A stretch of 20,030 bases of DNA from CAYLYM01 sp964387645 (GTDB lineage Bacteria; Calditrichota; Calditrichia; RBG-13-44-9): positions 1-20,030 of the forward strand of contig CAYLYM010000072.1 in the NCBI GenBank assembly GCA_964387645.1, given 5' to 3'. Positions 1-7,074 of the stretch are shown piece after piece; the first letter of the stretch is position 1; every line of letters begins with the position of its first letter. The translations under genes were made by a program, and so were the position numbers. The notes below the pieces were generated by a model that did no database searches, was not told the DNA's origin, and saw nothing but the letters and a program-made list of their open reading frames with translations.

Positions 1-161
1 TGTCTATCATTCAGCAGCGATTCATCATAGCGAATTTCTGTTTCAACAAACTTGTTTATCTTTTCTTCCAACCAACGCAAATCTTCTTCTTTCTGAGAAC
101 TACACTGGACAAAAATTAAATTCAAAATAAAAACTGTTAATATAAAAGCCAAATTCTTCAT
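1..161 (-). CDS. Probable lipoprotein or secreted protein, N-terminal fragment
   Basis: The first 53 codons of a minus-strand gene whose remainder lies outside the window. It starts at ATG 161-159 with a purine-rich ribosome binding site (AAAGGAAATAAA) just upstream. The N-terminus is a typical export signal: MKN, a hydrophobic stretch of about 16 residues, then VQC at residues 18-20 followed by SSQKEED. Cys20 could be the lipidated residue of a lipobox, but Gln at position -1 is unusual, so a plain signal peptide or a signal anchor is also possible. The mature part begins charged and helix-like (EEDLRWLEEKINKFVETEIR). No function can be assigned from this fragment. It lies in the same orientation as the AMP nucleosidase gene, 155 bp behind it. 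Confidence 0.6.
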   Translation of the reverse strand, partial: MKNLAFILTVFILNLIFVQCSSQKEEDLRWLEEKINKFVETEIRYDESLLNDR

Positions 162-316
162 TTTATTTCCTTTCTTTTTTTAAATCAACTTGTAAAAATT
201 TTTAGAATTTTCAACATCATTTTTATGCGATGTTGTAAATTATATTGGCTTCGATTAATGAACAAATTTTTAATAGCAAAAATGCTTAATGGGCTCCCCT
301 TTTTCTCCGATTTCTG

Positions 317-1042
317 TTATGGCCGCGATACCAATTGAAGATGCAGGTCTACATATTTATCAGTGACATATTTATCTGACTCTTCGGTTTTAATGCCGTC
401 AGGAATCAAAGGAAGGTCAGAGACCAGCAAAAGCGCTCCGCGGTAAATTTCGTTCACATACCCAACAATAAACAAAGTGGCTGTTTCCATATCTATGCCA
501 ATCGCCGAGAGTTTTTTCAGATAATTTTTAAACTCTACATCCCATTCCCACACCCGGCGATTGGTGGTGTACACAACCCCCGTTCGATATTCCTGCCGGT
601 ACTTCAAAATCTTATCAGAAACAAATTTATGTAATTTAAAGGAAGGTAACGCTGGAACTTCCGGCGGCAGATAATCATTGCTGGTACCCTTACCACGGAT
701 AGCAGCAATAGGTAGAATAAAATGACCAATCTCCGTCGATGATTTAAGGCCGTCACATTTACCCAGAAATAATACACCTTTCGGTTCACGTGCAATGAGT
801 AAATCCATAATAGTTGCATCATTAGCCGATCCTATGCCAAAATTAATAATAGAAACCCCATCATTATTGGTAGCCATCTGCATGAGGATCCCTTCGCCTT
901 TGATATCGCAGCCACACTTCTCGGCAAATTTCGTAACGTAATCATGGAAATTGGTCAATAGAACATAATAGCCAAATTCATCTATTGCCGCCCCGGTGTA
1001 ACGTGGAAACCAACTTTTGGCTATCTCTAATTTTGAAATCAT
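317..1042 (-). CDS. amn: AMP nucleosidase (phosphorylase superfamily, short Bacteroidetes type)
   Basis: A 241-residue protein that matches the short AMP nucleosidases annotated in Bacteroidetes almost end to end. The expected reaction is AMP + water to adenine + ribose 5-phosphate, in cytoplasmic purine turnover. Recognisable blocks are WFPRYTG (11-17), INFGIGSANDATIMD (66-80), VLFLGKCDGL (90-99), PIAAIRGKGTSNDYLPPEVP (111-130), the purine-nucleoside phosphorylase-type MET segment GIDMETAT (182-189) and LLLVSDLP (204-211), whose acidic residue normally contacts the purine base. The long N-terminal domain of the E. coli enzyme is absent, as in the short group. The start ATG at 1042 has a weak GGAA site before it. 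The gene is transcribed alone or with the downstream lipoprotein. Substrate choice rests on family resemblance; another nucleoside phosphorylase-like activity cannot be excluded. Confidence 0.88.
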   Translation of the reverse strand: MISKLEIAKSWFPRYTGAAIDEFGYYVLLTNFHDYVTKFAEKCGCDIKGEGILMQMATNNDGVSIINFGIGSANDATIMDLLIAREPKGVLFLGKCDGLKSSTEIGHFILPIAAIRGKGTSNDYLPPEVPALPSFKLHKFVSDKILKYRQEYRTGVVYTTNRRVWEWDVEFKNYLKKLSAIGIDMETATLFIVGYVNEIYRGALLLVSDLPLIPDGIKTEESDKYVTDKYVDLHLQLVSRP

Positions 1043-1679
1043 ATTTCCGCGCCCGATATTGAACTGATTTATTTCTTATTCGATTAAAAATCCAACCTAT
1101 TCATTATAACGCAAATCACTTATGGTCAATATAGAAAGAAAATATCATAAAAACCATATCATCACCAATTCAATCCCAGATTTGAAAAAAGAGGATTACT
1201 TGATTTTCACCTTCTTTATCCAGATTTCCGCCATGGATTGAAAAAATGGTGTTATTCTGCAAACTCCTCAGTCTACCCCCACTACTCGAAATTTCAATTA
1301 TAAATCATAATTCGACTCTAAAAGGCTAAAATCCTAATTAAAGGAAGTGGGAACATATCTTCAATACGCTAAAACATATTATTATTTAGCTGGAAATAAT
1401 TTAATTAGCGAGACCATCCCGTCGCAGCAAATAAAAACCAATGTAATTATCATAGACCTTCCAAACTTCTAAGATTATATTCATTTTTTATTTTTTATTT
1501 TTTATTAGTTCTTTTGTCTTTTTTCTTTTTTCTTTTGTCTTTTGTCTTTCTCTACTTAACAAGATTGGACAGATTCCATGGAATACCTTTTGCTTTATGC
1601 TCGTGCTCTTCATATTTTTTGCCCCTAAATGATGGAATAATTCCCACTGTATTAGAGATGAAAATTTGATGAGGATCCA
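1043..1679. other. 637-bp intergenic spacer between divergent genes
   Basis: A strongly A+T-rich spacer between amn (minus) and the methyltransferase gene (plus). I see no convincing coding frame; frames here are short and lack both ribosome binding sites and family resemblance. It must hold the promoters of both divergent genes, but no clear -35/-10 pair stands out. The one clear structure is the heptanucleotide repeat at 1484-1546, listed separately. Confidence 0.6.
1484..1546. repeat. Phased heptanucleotide tandem repeat, nine units
   Basis: Nine consecutive 7-bp units without a gap: TTTTTTA three times (1484-1504), TTAGTTC (1505-1511), TTTTGTC (1512-1518), TTTTTTC twice (1519-1532) and TTTTGTC twice (1533-1546). 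Positions 1-4 of nearly every unit are T and the seventh is A or C, so the 7-bp register is kept through both halves. The plus strand is pure pyrimidine except for the A and G positions. It lies about 130 bp upstream of the methyltransferase start. It is non-coding as far as I can see. Confidence 0.85.
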
Positions 1680-2453
1680 TTGATACGTTATGCCGATATT
1701 ACAATTAATGACCGAAATCCTGTAAAAAGATATCTGCAAAGAACTCGTCTGCGTCACAGTTTAAAAATTTTTAATGAAATAGACACATCACAGTCGTTGC
1801 AAATCCTGGATTTTGGTTCAGGTAATGGTGAACTCTGCAAGTATCTTTCGGACATTTTTTCAAAATCGAAAATTTACGCTTATGAGCCCGCTCCAGAGTT
1901 AAGGGCAGAGGCACAAGAAAACCTGAAAAACATCAAAAACGCTACTGTGATTGATACTGTAGAAAATATTTCCGAACAGTTCGATGTAATCTTCTGTCTG
2001 GAGGTACTGGAGCACCTTCCCGAAAAGGAGCTTAATGGGGTTTTAGATACGCTGAAAAAGTTGGCTAAGGATAAAGCAATTATCATCATCGGAGTGCCAA
2101 ACGAGATTTACCTTCCGGCGCTCATCAAAGGTCTTTTTCGTATGACCCGGCGGTATGGCGATGTGGATGCCGTTCCATCTAATATCTTCAAAGCCTCTGC
2201 AGGAATCCCTCCAGGGCATAGACCGGTCAGCGAACTCTCCGCAGGTTTACCTTATATTTTTCGCCACATGGGATTCGATTACCGTGAATTAAAAATGCGT
2301 CTTCAACACCACTTCCACATCCGCCAGATCTATGGCAGTCCTCTCCCCTTTTTGCCATTATCATTAAATTTTGAAATATATTTTATTTGCCTTAAACAAA
2401 CTGAGGATCGCTTCGCAGATAGCGGAAGTTATTCAATTCGCTTTTATTTATAA
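1680..2453 (+). CDS. Class I SAM-dependent methyltransferase
   Basis: A 257-residue Rossmann-fold methyltransferase of the Methyltransf_11/12/23 type; the substrate is unknown. Motif I is ILDFGSGNGE (42-51), the acidic end of strand 2 is YAYEP with Glu69, and the motif IV/post region is FDVIFCLEVLEHL (101-113), the usual signature of small-molecule and lipid or sugar methyltransferases. The start is TTG at 1680: GAGG (1671-1674) sits five bases upstream, an in-frame stop lies at 1659-1661, and no ATG exists between. The protein has no signal peptide or membrane segment. Its C-terminal third (about 150-257) is basic and aromatic and is not recognised. The gene is followed 82 bp later by a small unknown gene on the same strand. 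The heptamer repeat lies upstream. Confidence 0.82.
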   Translation: MIRYADITINDRNPVKRYLQRTRLRHSLKIFNEIDTSQSLQILDFGSGNGELCKYLSDIFSKSKIYAYEPAPELRAEAQENLKNIKNATVIDTVENISEQFDVIFCLEVLEHLPEKELNGVLDTLKKLAKDKAIIIIGVPNEIYLPALIKGLFRMTRRYGDVDAVPSNIFKASAGIPPGHRPVSELSAGLPYIFRHMGFDYRELKMRLQHHFHIRQIYGSPLPFLPLSLNFEIYFICLKQTEDRFADSGSYSIRFYL

Positions 2454-2535
2454 TACATCTGTTCTCAAAAGATTTTCAAGAAATTCTCATGGATTTTTTA
2501 ATTGAAAGTGTTATATTTTTCTCAGGAGGTGAATG

Positions 2536-2781
2536 ATGATGCAGCCAACTTCAAAAAGGGAATACTATATTAAAATTCTCACCCAGAATTCTTTAAAAGG
2601 AGATACATATTACATTAAATTTAAAAATGATCCCACTTTTTACATGGGTATTCCCATGATGCGAGCTAATTTTTACTCGACAGAGGATGAAAGTTTCACA
2701 TTTAAAGTTTTTGAACCGGCGGAAAAGCGCGGAGTCTTTCAACGCTTGATTGATGATATAGAATTTTTAGAAATACGTTGA
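2536..2781 (+). CDS. Small protein of unknown function, about 81 residues
   Basis: A short gene with one of the best ribosome binding sites in the window, AGGAGGTG at 2524-2531. Three ATG codons stand in a row at 2533, 2536 and 2539. The first is only three bases from AGGAGG, so 2536 (six bases) or 2539 (nine bases) is more likely to be used. The protein is soluble, with no signal peptide. It alternates short hydrophobic strands with charged turns (YYIKIL, TYYIKF, FTFKVF, IDDIEFLEI), which would suit a small beta-barrel, but I recognise no family. It ends 84 bp before the -35 box of the riboflavin operon and is not part of that transcript. Confidence 0.62.
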   Translation: MMQPTSKREYYIKILTQNSLKGDTYYIKFKNDPTFYMGIPMMRANFYSTEDESFTFKVFEPAEKRGVFQRLIDDIEFLEIR

Positions 2782-2865
2782 AGTGAACTATTTACCTTAT
2801 TCTTCACATTAAAATTATTTTATCCCATCAAACCACAAAATTCACAATAATATTTTTTAAATAGC

Positions 2866-2895
2866 TTGACAAATCTGTTAAAATTCAACTAAATT
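2866..2895 (+). promoter_or_regulatory. Sigma-70-type promoter of the riboflavin operon
   Basis: A perfect -35 hexamer TTGACA (2866-2871) is followed after 18 bp by TAAATT (2890-2895), four of six matches to TATAAT. Transcription would begin at about 2901-2903, exactly where the FMN aptamer begins, which supports the call. The -10 element is the weaker part. Confidence 0.6.
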
Positions 2896-2901
2896 TTGTT
2901 T

Positions 2902-3070
2902 GATCTTCGGGGCAAGGTGACTCTTCTGCTCTGGCAGAAGGGAATTCCTGACCGGCGGTAAAAGCCCGCGAAGGGGTGAAACGAAGAATTAAGAAAGCGA
3001 GTAAATTCCTTTCACCCCTCGAACCGGTGAAATTCCGGTGCCGACGGTATAGTCCGGAAGGGAGAAGATC
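2902..3070 (+). ncRNA. FMN riboswitch (RFN element)
   Basis: The conserved RFN core is plain to read: GATCTTCGGGGCAAGGTGA at the 5' end, then CCTGACCGGCGGTA, AGCCCGCGA, a variable arm, CCGGTGAAATTCCGGTGCCG, GGTATAGTCCGG and a closing GAAGATC. P1 is the perfect 7-bp pair GATCTTC (2902-2908) with GAAGATC (3064-3070). The variable arm is extended and carries its own hairpin (GGGGTGAAA with TTTCACCCC). This family binds flavin mononucleotide and lowers expression of riboflavin genes when FMN is plentiful. It sits directly upstream of ribD with an intrinsic terminator between, so it very likely acts by transcription attenuation. Confidence 0.97.
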
Positions 3071-3103
3071 GACGGTGACACAGAATATTCACTAATAAAA
3101 TTT

Positions 3104-3132
3104 AGCCCTGAAGATCAATTCAGGGCTTTTTT
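3104..3132 (+). terminator. Intrinsic terminator, expression platform of the FMN riboswitch
   Basis: A perfect 9-bp stem AGCCCTGAA (3104-3112) with TTCAGGGCT (3119-3127), a six-base loop GATCAA, and a T run to 3132. It lies 33 bp after the aptamer and before ribD. Its 5' arm and loop can instead pair with the start of the aptamer over 14 bp (2900-2913 with 3105-3118), giving an antiterminator form. Confidence 0.93.
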
Positions 3133-3162
3133 ATTATATGTTTTTTATGTTTACAAATAGAA

Positions 3163-4323
3163 ATGAAGATGCAAAAAATGGATGACATCAAATACATGAA
3201 AAAAGCACTAAGGCTGGCGGAATTGGGGAGAGGCCATACTTCTCCTAATCCCATGGTAGGATGTGTTATCGTAAAGGACGGAAAAATTATTGGACATGGA
3301 TATCACAGGTGCTACGGAGAGAAACATGCTGAAGCCGCGGCTATCGATAATGCTCGTGAATCTGTAGAAGGGGCTACTTTATATTGTAACCTGGAACCCT
3401 GTTGCCATACCATTCCAGGAAAAAAGACACCTCCCTGCGCTCAGAGAATTATTAAGGAAAAAATTGGCCGTGTGGTTATTGCCACAAAGGACCCCAATCC
3501 TTATGTCAATGGGAAAGGCATAGAAGTATTAAGAAAACATGGCATTCAAGTAGAAACAGGGATTTTATCCGAAGAAGCAGCGCTGTTGAACGAAAGATAT
3601 TTCAAATATATTCAGACCAGAATGCCTTTTGTTCATCTGAAAATTGCCCAATCCCTAGATGGACGCATCGCCACTTCTAACGGAAATTCCCGGTGGATCA
3701 CCAATCAAACGGCAAGAAAAATTGTACACCAAATGCGTGCCACCTACGATGCAGTGCTGGTGGGAGCAAATACCGTGGTCAAAGATAATCCCAGTTTGAC
3801 AGTTCGCGAGGTGGAGGGGAGAAATCCCTATCGGGTGGTATTAGATGATAAATTGATCATTCCGGATGATGCAATGCTCATCAGTGACGAATGGCGAGAT
3901 CGCACAATTATTTTTACCGCTTTAGAACAGGATCATCCACGCGTGATGGAACTACAAACGCGGGAAATCCAGGTAATCACTACACAGAAGAACGAAAGTG
4001 GACACCTGGATCTCCAGCCAGTATTGAAAAGACTGGCGGAGTTAAACATTGCATCAGTGTTGGTAGAGGGTGGAGCAGAAGTATTTACCAGTTTTATTAA
4101 AAATAAAATTTTTGATAAAATTTCTCTGTTTATTGCACCAATCATCATCGGCAGTGGCGTCGATAGCGTTGGAAATTTGGGTATTCGATCACTAAGCGAG
4201 GCTCTTCGACTGGAGAAGGTCAGGATTAAAACCATTGACGATCAGGTGCTGATAGAAGGGTATCGAGATTTCCAGGCACTTTTTAAAAATAGAGGAGAGG
4301 ATAAAAAATGTTTACCGGATTGA
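3163..4323 (+). CDS. ribD: Bifunctional riboflavin deaminase/reductase RibD
   Basis: A 386-residue two-domain enzyme for the second and third steps of riboflavin synthesis from GTP: deamination of the pyrimidine intermediate, then NADPH-dependent reduction of its ribosyl group. The N-terminal deaminase (about 7-150) shows TSPNPMVGCVI (26-36), HAEAAA (55-60) and the zinc cysteines in LEPCC (77-81) and TPPC (89-92). The loop between the cysteines (HTIPGKK) is about three residues longer than in the common PCSHYGKTPPC form. The C-terminal reductase (about 155-375) shows KIAQSLDGRIA, GANTVVKDNPSLTVR, LVEGGAEV and a GSGVDS-type loop. No strong ribosome binding site precedes ATG 3163; in-frame ATGs at 3169 and 3178 also fit, and 3178 (GAAG nine bases upstream, protein beginning MDDIKYMKKAL) resembles family starts well. 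The gene overlaps riboflavin synthase by 16 bp. Confidence 0.96.
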   Translation: MKMQKMDDIKYMKKALRLAELGRGHTSPNPMVGCVIVKDGKIIGHGYHRCYGEKHAEAAAIDNARESVEGATLYCNLEPCCHTIPGKKTPPCAQRIIKEKIGRVVIATKDPNPYVNGKGIEVLRKHGIQVETGILSEEAALLNERYFKYIQTRMPFVHLKIAQSLDGRIATSNGNSRWITNQTARKIVHQMRATYDAVLVGANTVVKDNPSLTVREVEGRNPYRVVLDDKLIIPDDAMLISDEWRDRTIIFTALEQDHPRVMELQTREIQVITTQKNESGHLDLQPVLKRLAELNIASVLVEGGAEVFTSFIKNKIFDKISLFIAPIIIGSGVDSVGNLGIRSLSEALRLEKVRIKTIDDQVLIEGYRDFQALFKNRGEDKKCLPD

Positions 4324-4946
4324 TTGAAGAAATTGGAAAGATCGAGAATATAGAACCGATGACCAATGGGATTCGTATTACCATTTCGGCCCAAAAGATT
4401 CTACAAGATATTAAAATAGATGATTCCATTAATATAGACGGAGCCTGTCAAACCGTGGTGCGGTATAATGATAAAACTTTTACAGTGGAAGCGGTTGGCG
4501 AAACGTTAGAAAAAACCACTTTAAAACATCTCAAGCCGGGCTCGCTGGTTAATTTGGAACGTTCGCTCACCCTAAATACCCGGTTGGGTGGACACCTGGT
4601 GCAAGGCCATGTTAACGGCATTGGAAAAGTAACCCGGTGGTATCCACGCGGTGAGAATTACTTTCTTGAGATCGAGCTTCCACAGGATCTCATGCGATAT
4701 TGTGTGCGGGAAGGTTCCATCGCAGTGAATGGTATCAGCCTTACTATTGCTCATTTGAAAGAACGGCATATTGGTATTAACATCATTCCACATACAGTTA
4801 AACATACCACTCTTTTTAAGACAAAATTAGGAGACCTGGTTAACATTGAGGTGGACGTCATTGCCCGTTATGTGGAAAAATTCTTAAACAGCGATAAGGG
4901 TTCATCCACTTTATCTTTTGATAAATTAAAAGAATGGGGTTATTGA
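4308..4946 (+). CDS. ribE: Riboflavin synthase, alpha-subunit type
   Basis: A 212-residue enzyme that dismutates two 6,7-dimethyl-8-ribityllumazine molecules to riboflavin, the last step of the pathway. It begins with the family hallmark MFTGLIEEIG and contains the two tandem lumazine-binding beta-barrels: the first with NIDGACQTV (42-50), the second with AVNGISLTI (139-147). NTRLGGHLVQGHVNGIG (90-106) begins the second repeat. Length is close to the usual 200-220. The start ATG lies inside the end of ribD, preceded by GGAGAGG in the ribD coding sequence, a typical translationally coupled overlap. ribBA follows after 19 bp. It is also called ribC or ribB in some species. Confidence 0.96.
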   Translation: MFTGLIEEIGKIENIEPMTNGIRITISAQKILQDIKIDDSINIDGACQTVVRYNDKTFTVEAVGETLEKTTLKHLKPGSLVNLERSLTLNTRLGGHLVQGHVNGIGKVTRWYPRGENYFLEIELPQDLMRYCVREGSIAVNGISLTIAHLKERHIGINIIPHTVKHTTLFKTKLGDLVNIEVDVIARYVEKFLNSDKGSSTLSFDKLKEWGY

Positions 4947-4965
4947 GATATAAGGAGTTTCAATA

Positions 4966-6195
4966 ATGGTAGAACAAATCATTTCGAATATTGAAGCGGC
5001 CCTGGAAGATCTGCGGCAAGGAAAGATCCTCATCGTGGTCGATGATGAGGATCGGGAAAATGAAGGCGATTTTATTATGGCCGCAGAAAAAGTCACCCCG
5101 GAAGCAATCAATTTTATGACAAAATATGGACGAGGTATAGTTTGTTTGGCCATCACCGAAGAACGGGCCAAAGAATTAGAATTGCAACACATGGTAAGTC
5201 AAAGTACAGCATTGCACGGTACGGCTTTCACAGTAACTATTGATGCGCTGAAAGGAACCACAACAGGGGTGTCGGCTCATGATCGTGCCGTAACCATTAA
5301 AACCGCCATTGATCCTAAAACACGACCTGAAGATTTGGGTCGGCCAGGACATATCTTTCCGCTTATTGGTCGTCCAGGTGGTGTGCTACGGCGTGCCGGT
5401 CACACCGAAGCAGTTATTGACCTGGCCAGGCTGGCGGGATTGACTCCTGCAGGTGTCTTATGTGAAATAATGGACGATGATGGTTCAATGGCTCGCTTAC
5501 CCAAATTGAAGAAAATAGCGGCTGAACACAATTTGAAGATTATTACCATAGCCGATCTTATTGAATATCGACGAAGAAAAGAAAAAATTGTCAGACGAGT
5601 AACGGATGTCGATTTACCCACTAATTATGGGCATTTCAGGCTGTATCTATATCAAAATATTTTAGATCCCCAGGAACATCATTTAGCGTTGGTGAAGGGA
5701 AATGTGGCTGATGGTAAACCGGTTTTAGTGCGCGTCCATTCCGAATGCCTGACAGGAGATACCCTGGGATCATTACGTTGCGATTGCGGTGACCAACTCA
5801 AATTTGCGCTTCGTAAAATCGAAGAAGAAGGACGTGGTGCTCTACTTTATATGCGCCAGGAAGGTCGAGGCATTGGCCTGCCCAATAAAATTCTGGCCTA
5901 CAAACTACAGGACGATGGTAAAGATACCGTAGAAGCTAATGAAGCATTAGGATTCAAGCCAGACTTGCGAGATTACGGATTTGGCGCACAAATGCTATTA
6001 GATCTGGGAATTAAAGAGATTCGTCTCATGACCAACAATCCCAGAAAAATTGTCGGACTGGAAGGTTATGGCCTGAAAATCGTCGAAAGAGTTCCGATTG
6101 TAATAAATCCCAATTCCATTAATAAAAAATATTTGAAAACCAAAGCAATGAAATTGGGACATATCTTGCCATCAGATATAAATGAAAATCCATAA
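4966..6195 (+). CDS. ribBA: Bifunctional DHBP synthase / GTP cyclohydrolase II
   Basis: A 409-residue fusion supplying both entry substrates of the pathway. The N-terminal domain (1-203) makes 3,4-dihydroxy-2-butanone 4-phosphate from ribulose 5-phosphate and shows DDEDREN (26-32), GVSAHDRAVT (101-110), RPGHIFPL (126-133) and RAGHTEA (143-149). The C-terminal domain (about 208-400) opens GTP and shows the zinc motif SEC..GDTLGSLRCDC with Cys261, Cys272 and Cys274, then RQEGRGIGL (297-305) and MTNNPRK (355-361). All expected metal and catalytic residues are present, so both halves look active. AAGGAG precedes ATG 4966. The gene ends the riboswitch-controlled block; ribH follows after a 191-bp gap. 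Confidence 0.97.
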   Translation: MVEQIISNIEAALEDLRQGKILIVVDDEDRENEGDFIMAAEKVTPEAINFMTKYGRGIVCLAITEERAKELELQHMVSQSTALHGTAFTVTIDALKGTTTGVSAHDRAVTIKTAIDPKTRPEDLGRPGHIFPLIGRPGGVLRRAGHTEAVIDLARLAGLTPAGVLCEIMDDDGSMARLPKLKKIAAEHNLKIITIADLIEYRRRKEKIVRRVTDVDLPTNYGHFRLYLYQNILDPQEHHLALVKGNVADGKPVLVRVHSECLTGDTLGSLRCDCGDQLKFALRKIEEEGRGALLYMRQEGRGIGLPNKILAYKLQDDGKDTVEANEALGFKPDLRDYGFGAQMLLDLGIKEIRLMTNNPRKIVGLEGYGLKIVERVPIVINPNSINKKYLKTKAMKLGHILPSDINENP

Positions 6196-6298
6196 AAACC
6201 GGTTCGACCATAATTTCTGATGGAAGAATGATAACGTGTTTAGCAGAAAATTAAGTTTCATAAATTCAAGTTCATTAAAAAAAGATTTGAATAATGTA

Positions 6299-6327
6299 TT
6301 GACTAAATCGACCATGTTTTATTTATT
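6299..6327 (+). promoter_or_regulatory. Candidate promoter for ribH
   Basis: Inside the 191-bp ribBA-ribH gap, TTGACT (6299-6304; five of six -35 matches) is followed after 17 bp by TTTATT (6322-6327; four of six -10 matches). In such A+T-rich DNA this could be chance. If used, ribH would have a transcript that is not under the FMN riboswitch. Confidence 0.3.
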
Positions 6328-6386
6328 TGTCATTGATCGATTATTGAAAAAAGTATTTTAAGAAAGTAGCTAAAGGAGAACAACAA

Positions 6387-6854
6387 ATGCCTAAACATGT
6401 TCAAGGGATATTATCAGCAGAAAATCGGAAATTTGCCATTATCGTCAGTCGTTTCAATGAACTTATTTCCACAAAATTGTTAGAAGGAGCTCTGGACTGC
6501 CTATACCGGCACAAAGCCGATGAATCCGATATTCATATCTTCTGGGTACCAGGCTCTTTTGAAATTCCAGTAGTAGCCAGTCGTCTGGCTCACAGTGGAA
6601 AATATGATGCGGTGATCTGTTTAGGCGCAGTGATTCGAGGTGCAACACCTCATTTTGAATATATTGCTGCAGAAGTATCTAAAGGTATAGCTCAAACCGC
6701 TTTAAGTAGTGGCGTGCCAGTTTTATTTGGGATTATCACTTCGGACACCATCGAACAAGCCATTGAGAGGGCAGGAACAAAAGCCGGTAACAAGGGATGG
6801 GATGCCGCTCTGTCAGCTATTGAGATGGCCGATTTGATGCGCCAAATTGGATAA
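6387..6854 (+). CDS. ribH: 6,7-dimethyl-8-ribityllumazine synthase
   Basis: A 155-residue enzyme that condenses the RibD-derived pyrimidine with the butanone phosphate from RibBA; it normally forms pentamers or 60-subunit capsids. The family motifs are all present: IIVSRFNE (18-25), WVPGSFEIP (53-61), CLGAVIRGATPHFEYI (78-93) with the catalytic His89, LFGIITSDT (113-121) and ERAGTKAGNKG (127-137). AAGGAG lies about nine bases before ATG 6387. Unlike many operons, ribH is separated from ribBA by 191 bp with a possible promoter of its own, though read-through from the riboswitch transcript is equally possible because no terminator is seen in the gap. Confidence 0.97.
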   Translation: MPKHVQGILSAENRKFAIIVSRFNELISTKLLEGALDCLYRHKADESDIHIFWVPGSFEIPVVASRLAHSGKYDAVICLGAVIRGATPHFEYIAAEVSKGIAQTALSSGVPVLFGIITSDTIEQAIERAGTKAGNKGWDAALSAIEMADLMRQIG

Positions 6855-6952
6855 TTCTCAATCAGATTCCATTCGTTAGTAATTATTTTAGTATTTAATC
6901 TTTTATTAACAATTATTTATATTTCTTTTCTTTTAAAATAAAAATAATTAAT

Positions 6953-6979
6953 TGAAGAAATAATGAGAACCTTTCTTCA
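6953..6979. other. Weak hairpin behind ribH
   Basis: TGAAGAAA (6953-6960) pairs perfectly with TTTCTTCA (6972-6979) across an 11-base loop, about 100 bp after the ribH stop. No T run follows on the plus strand, so it is not a good intrinsic terminator. Its role is unknown. Confidence 0.35.
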
Positions 6980-7002
6980 GAAAACAATTTTAACGAGTAT
7001 TA

Positions 7003-7074
7003 AATGGGGTTGAGCTGAGATCACCAGTTGAGCTCCATGCCAGGGGTTATGATTGAAAGACTAACGCTCATCTT
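7003..7074 (+). other. G-rich, possibly structured leader of the propeller gene
   Basis: The 70 bp before ATG 7075 contrast with the A+T-rich spacer around them. They carry two GTTGAGCT direct repeats and a GAGCT/AGCTC pair that can form a short stem, plus two GGGGTT blocks. No Shine-Dalgarno site is visible before the ATG. I compared it mentally with known riboswitch consensus sequences and none fits. Confidence 0.35.

Noticed and set aside
1488..1757. Minus-strand frame of 89 residues ending in K/E-rich sequence.
   Set aside because: It reads through the heptamer repeat and the start of the methyltransferase gene, has no ribosome binding site and its tail is a product of low-complexity DNA.
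6953..6979. Hairpin after ribH as an intrinsic terminator.
   Set aside because: The stem is A/T-rich, the loop is 11 bases and no T run follows.
7003..7060. CTGAGA and ATGCCAG pieces recalling a TPP riboswitch, and GAGCTGAGATCAC recalling human Alu sequence.
   Set aside because: The TPP core elements are not in the right order or spacing and the downstream gene is not thiamine-related. The Alu likeness is a short chance resemblance; the surroundings are plainly bacterial, so contamination is not supported.
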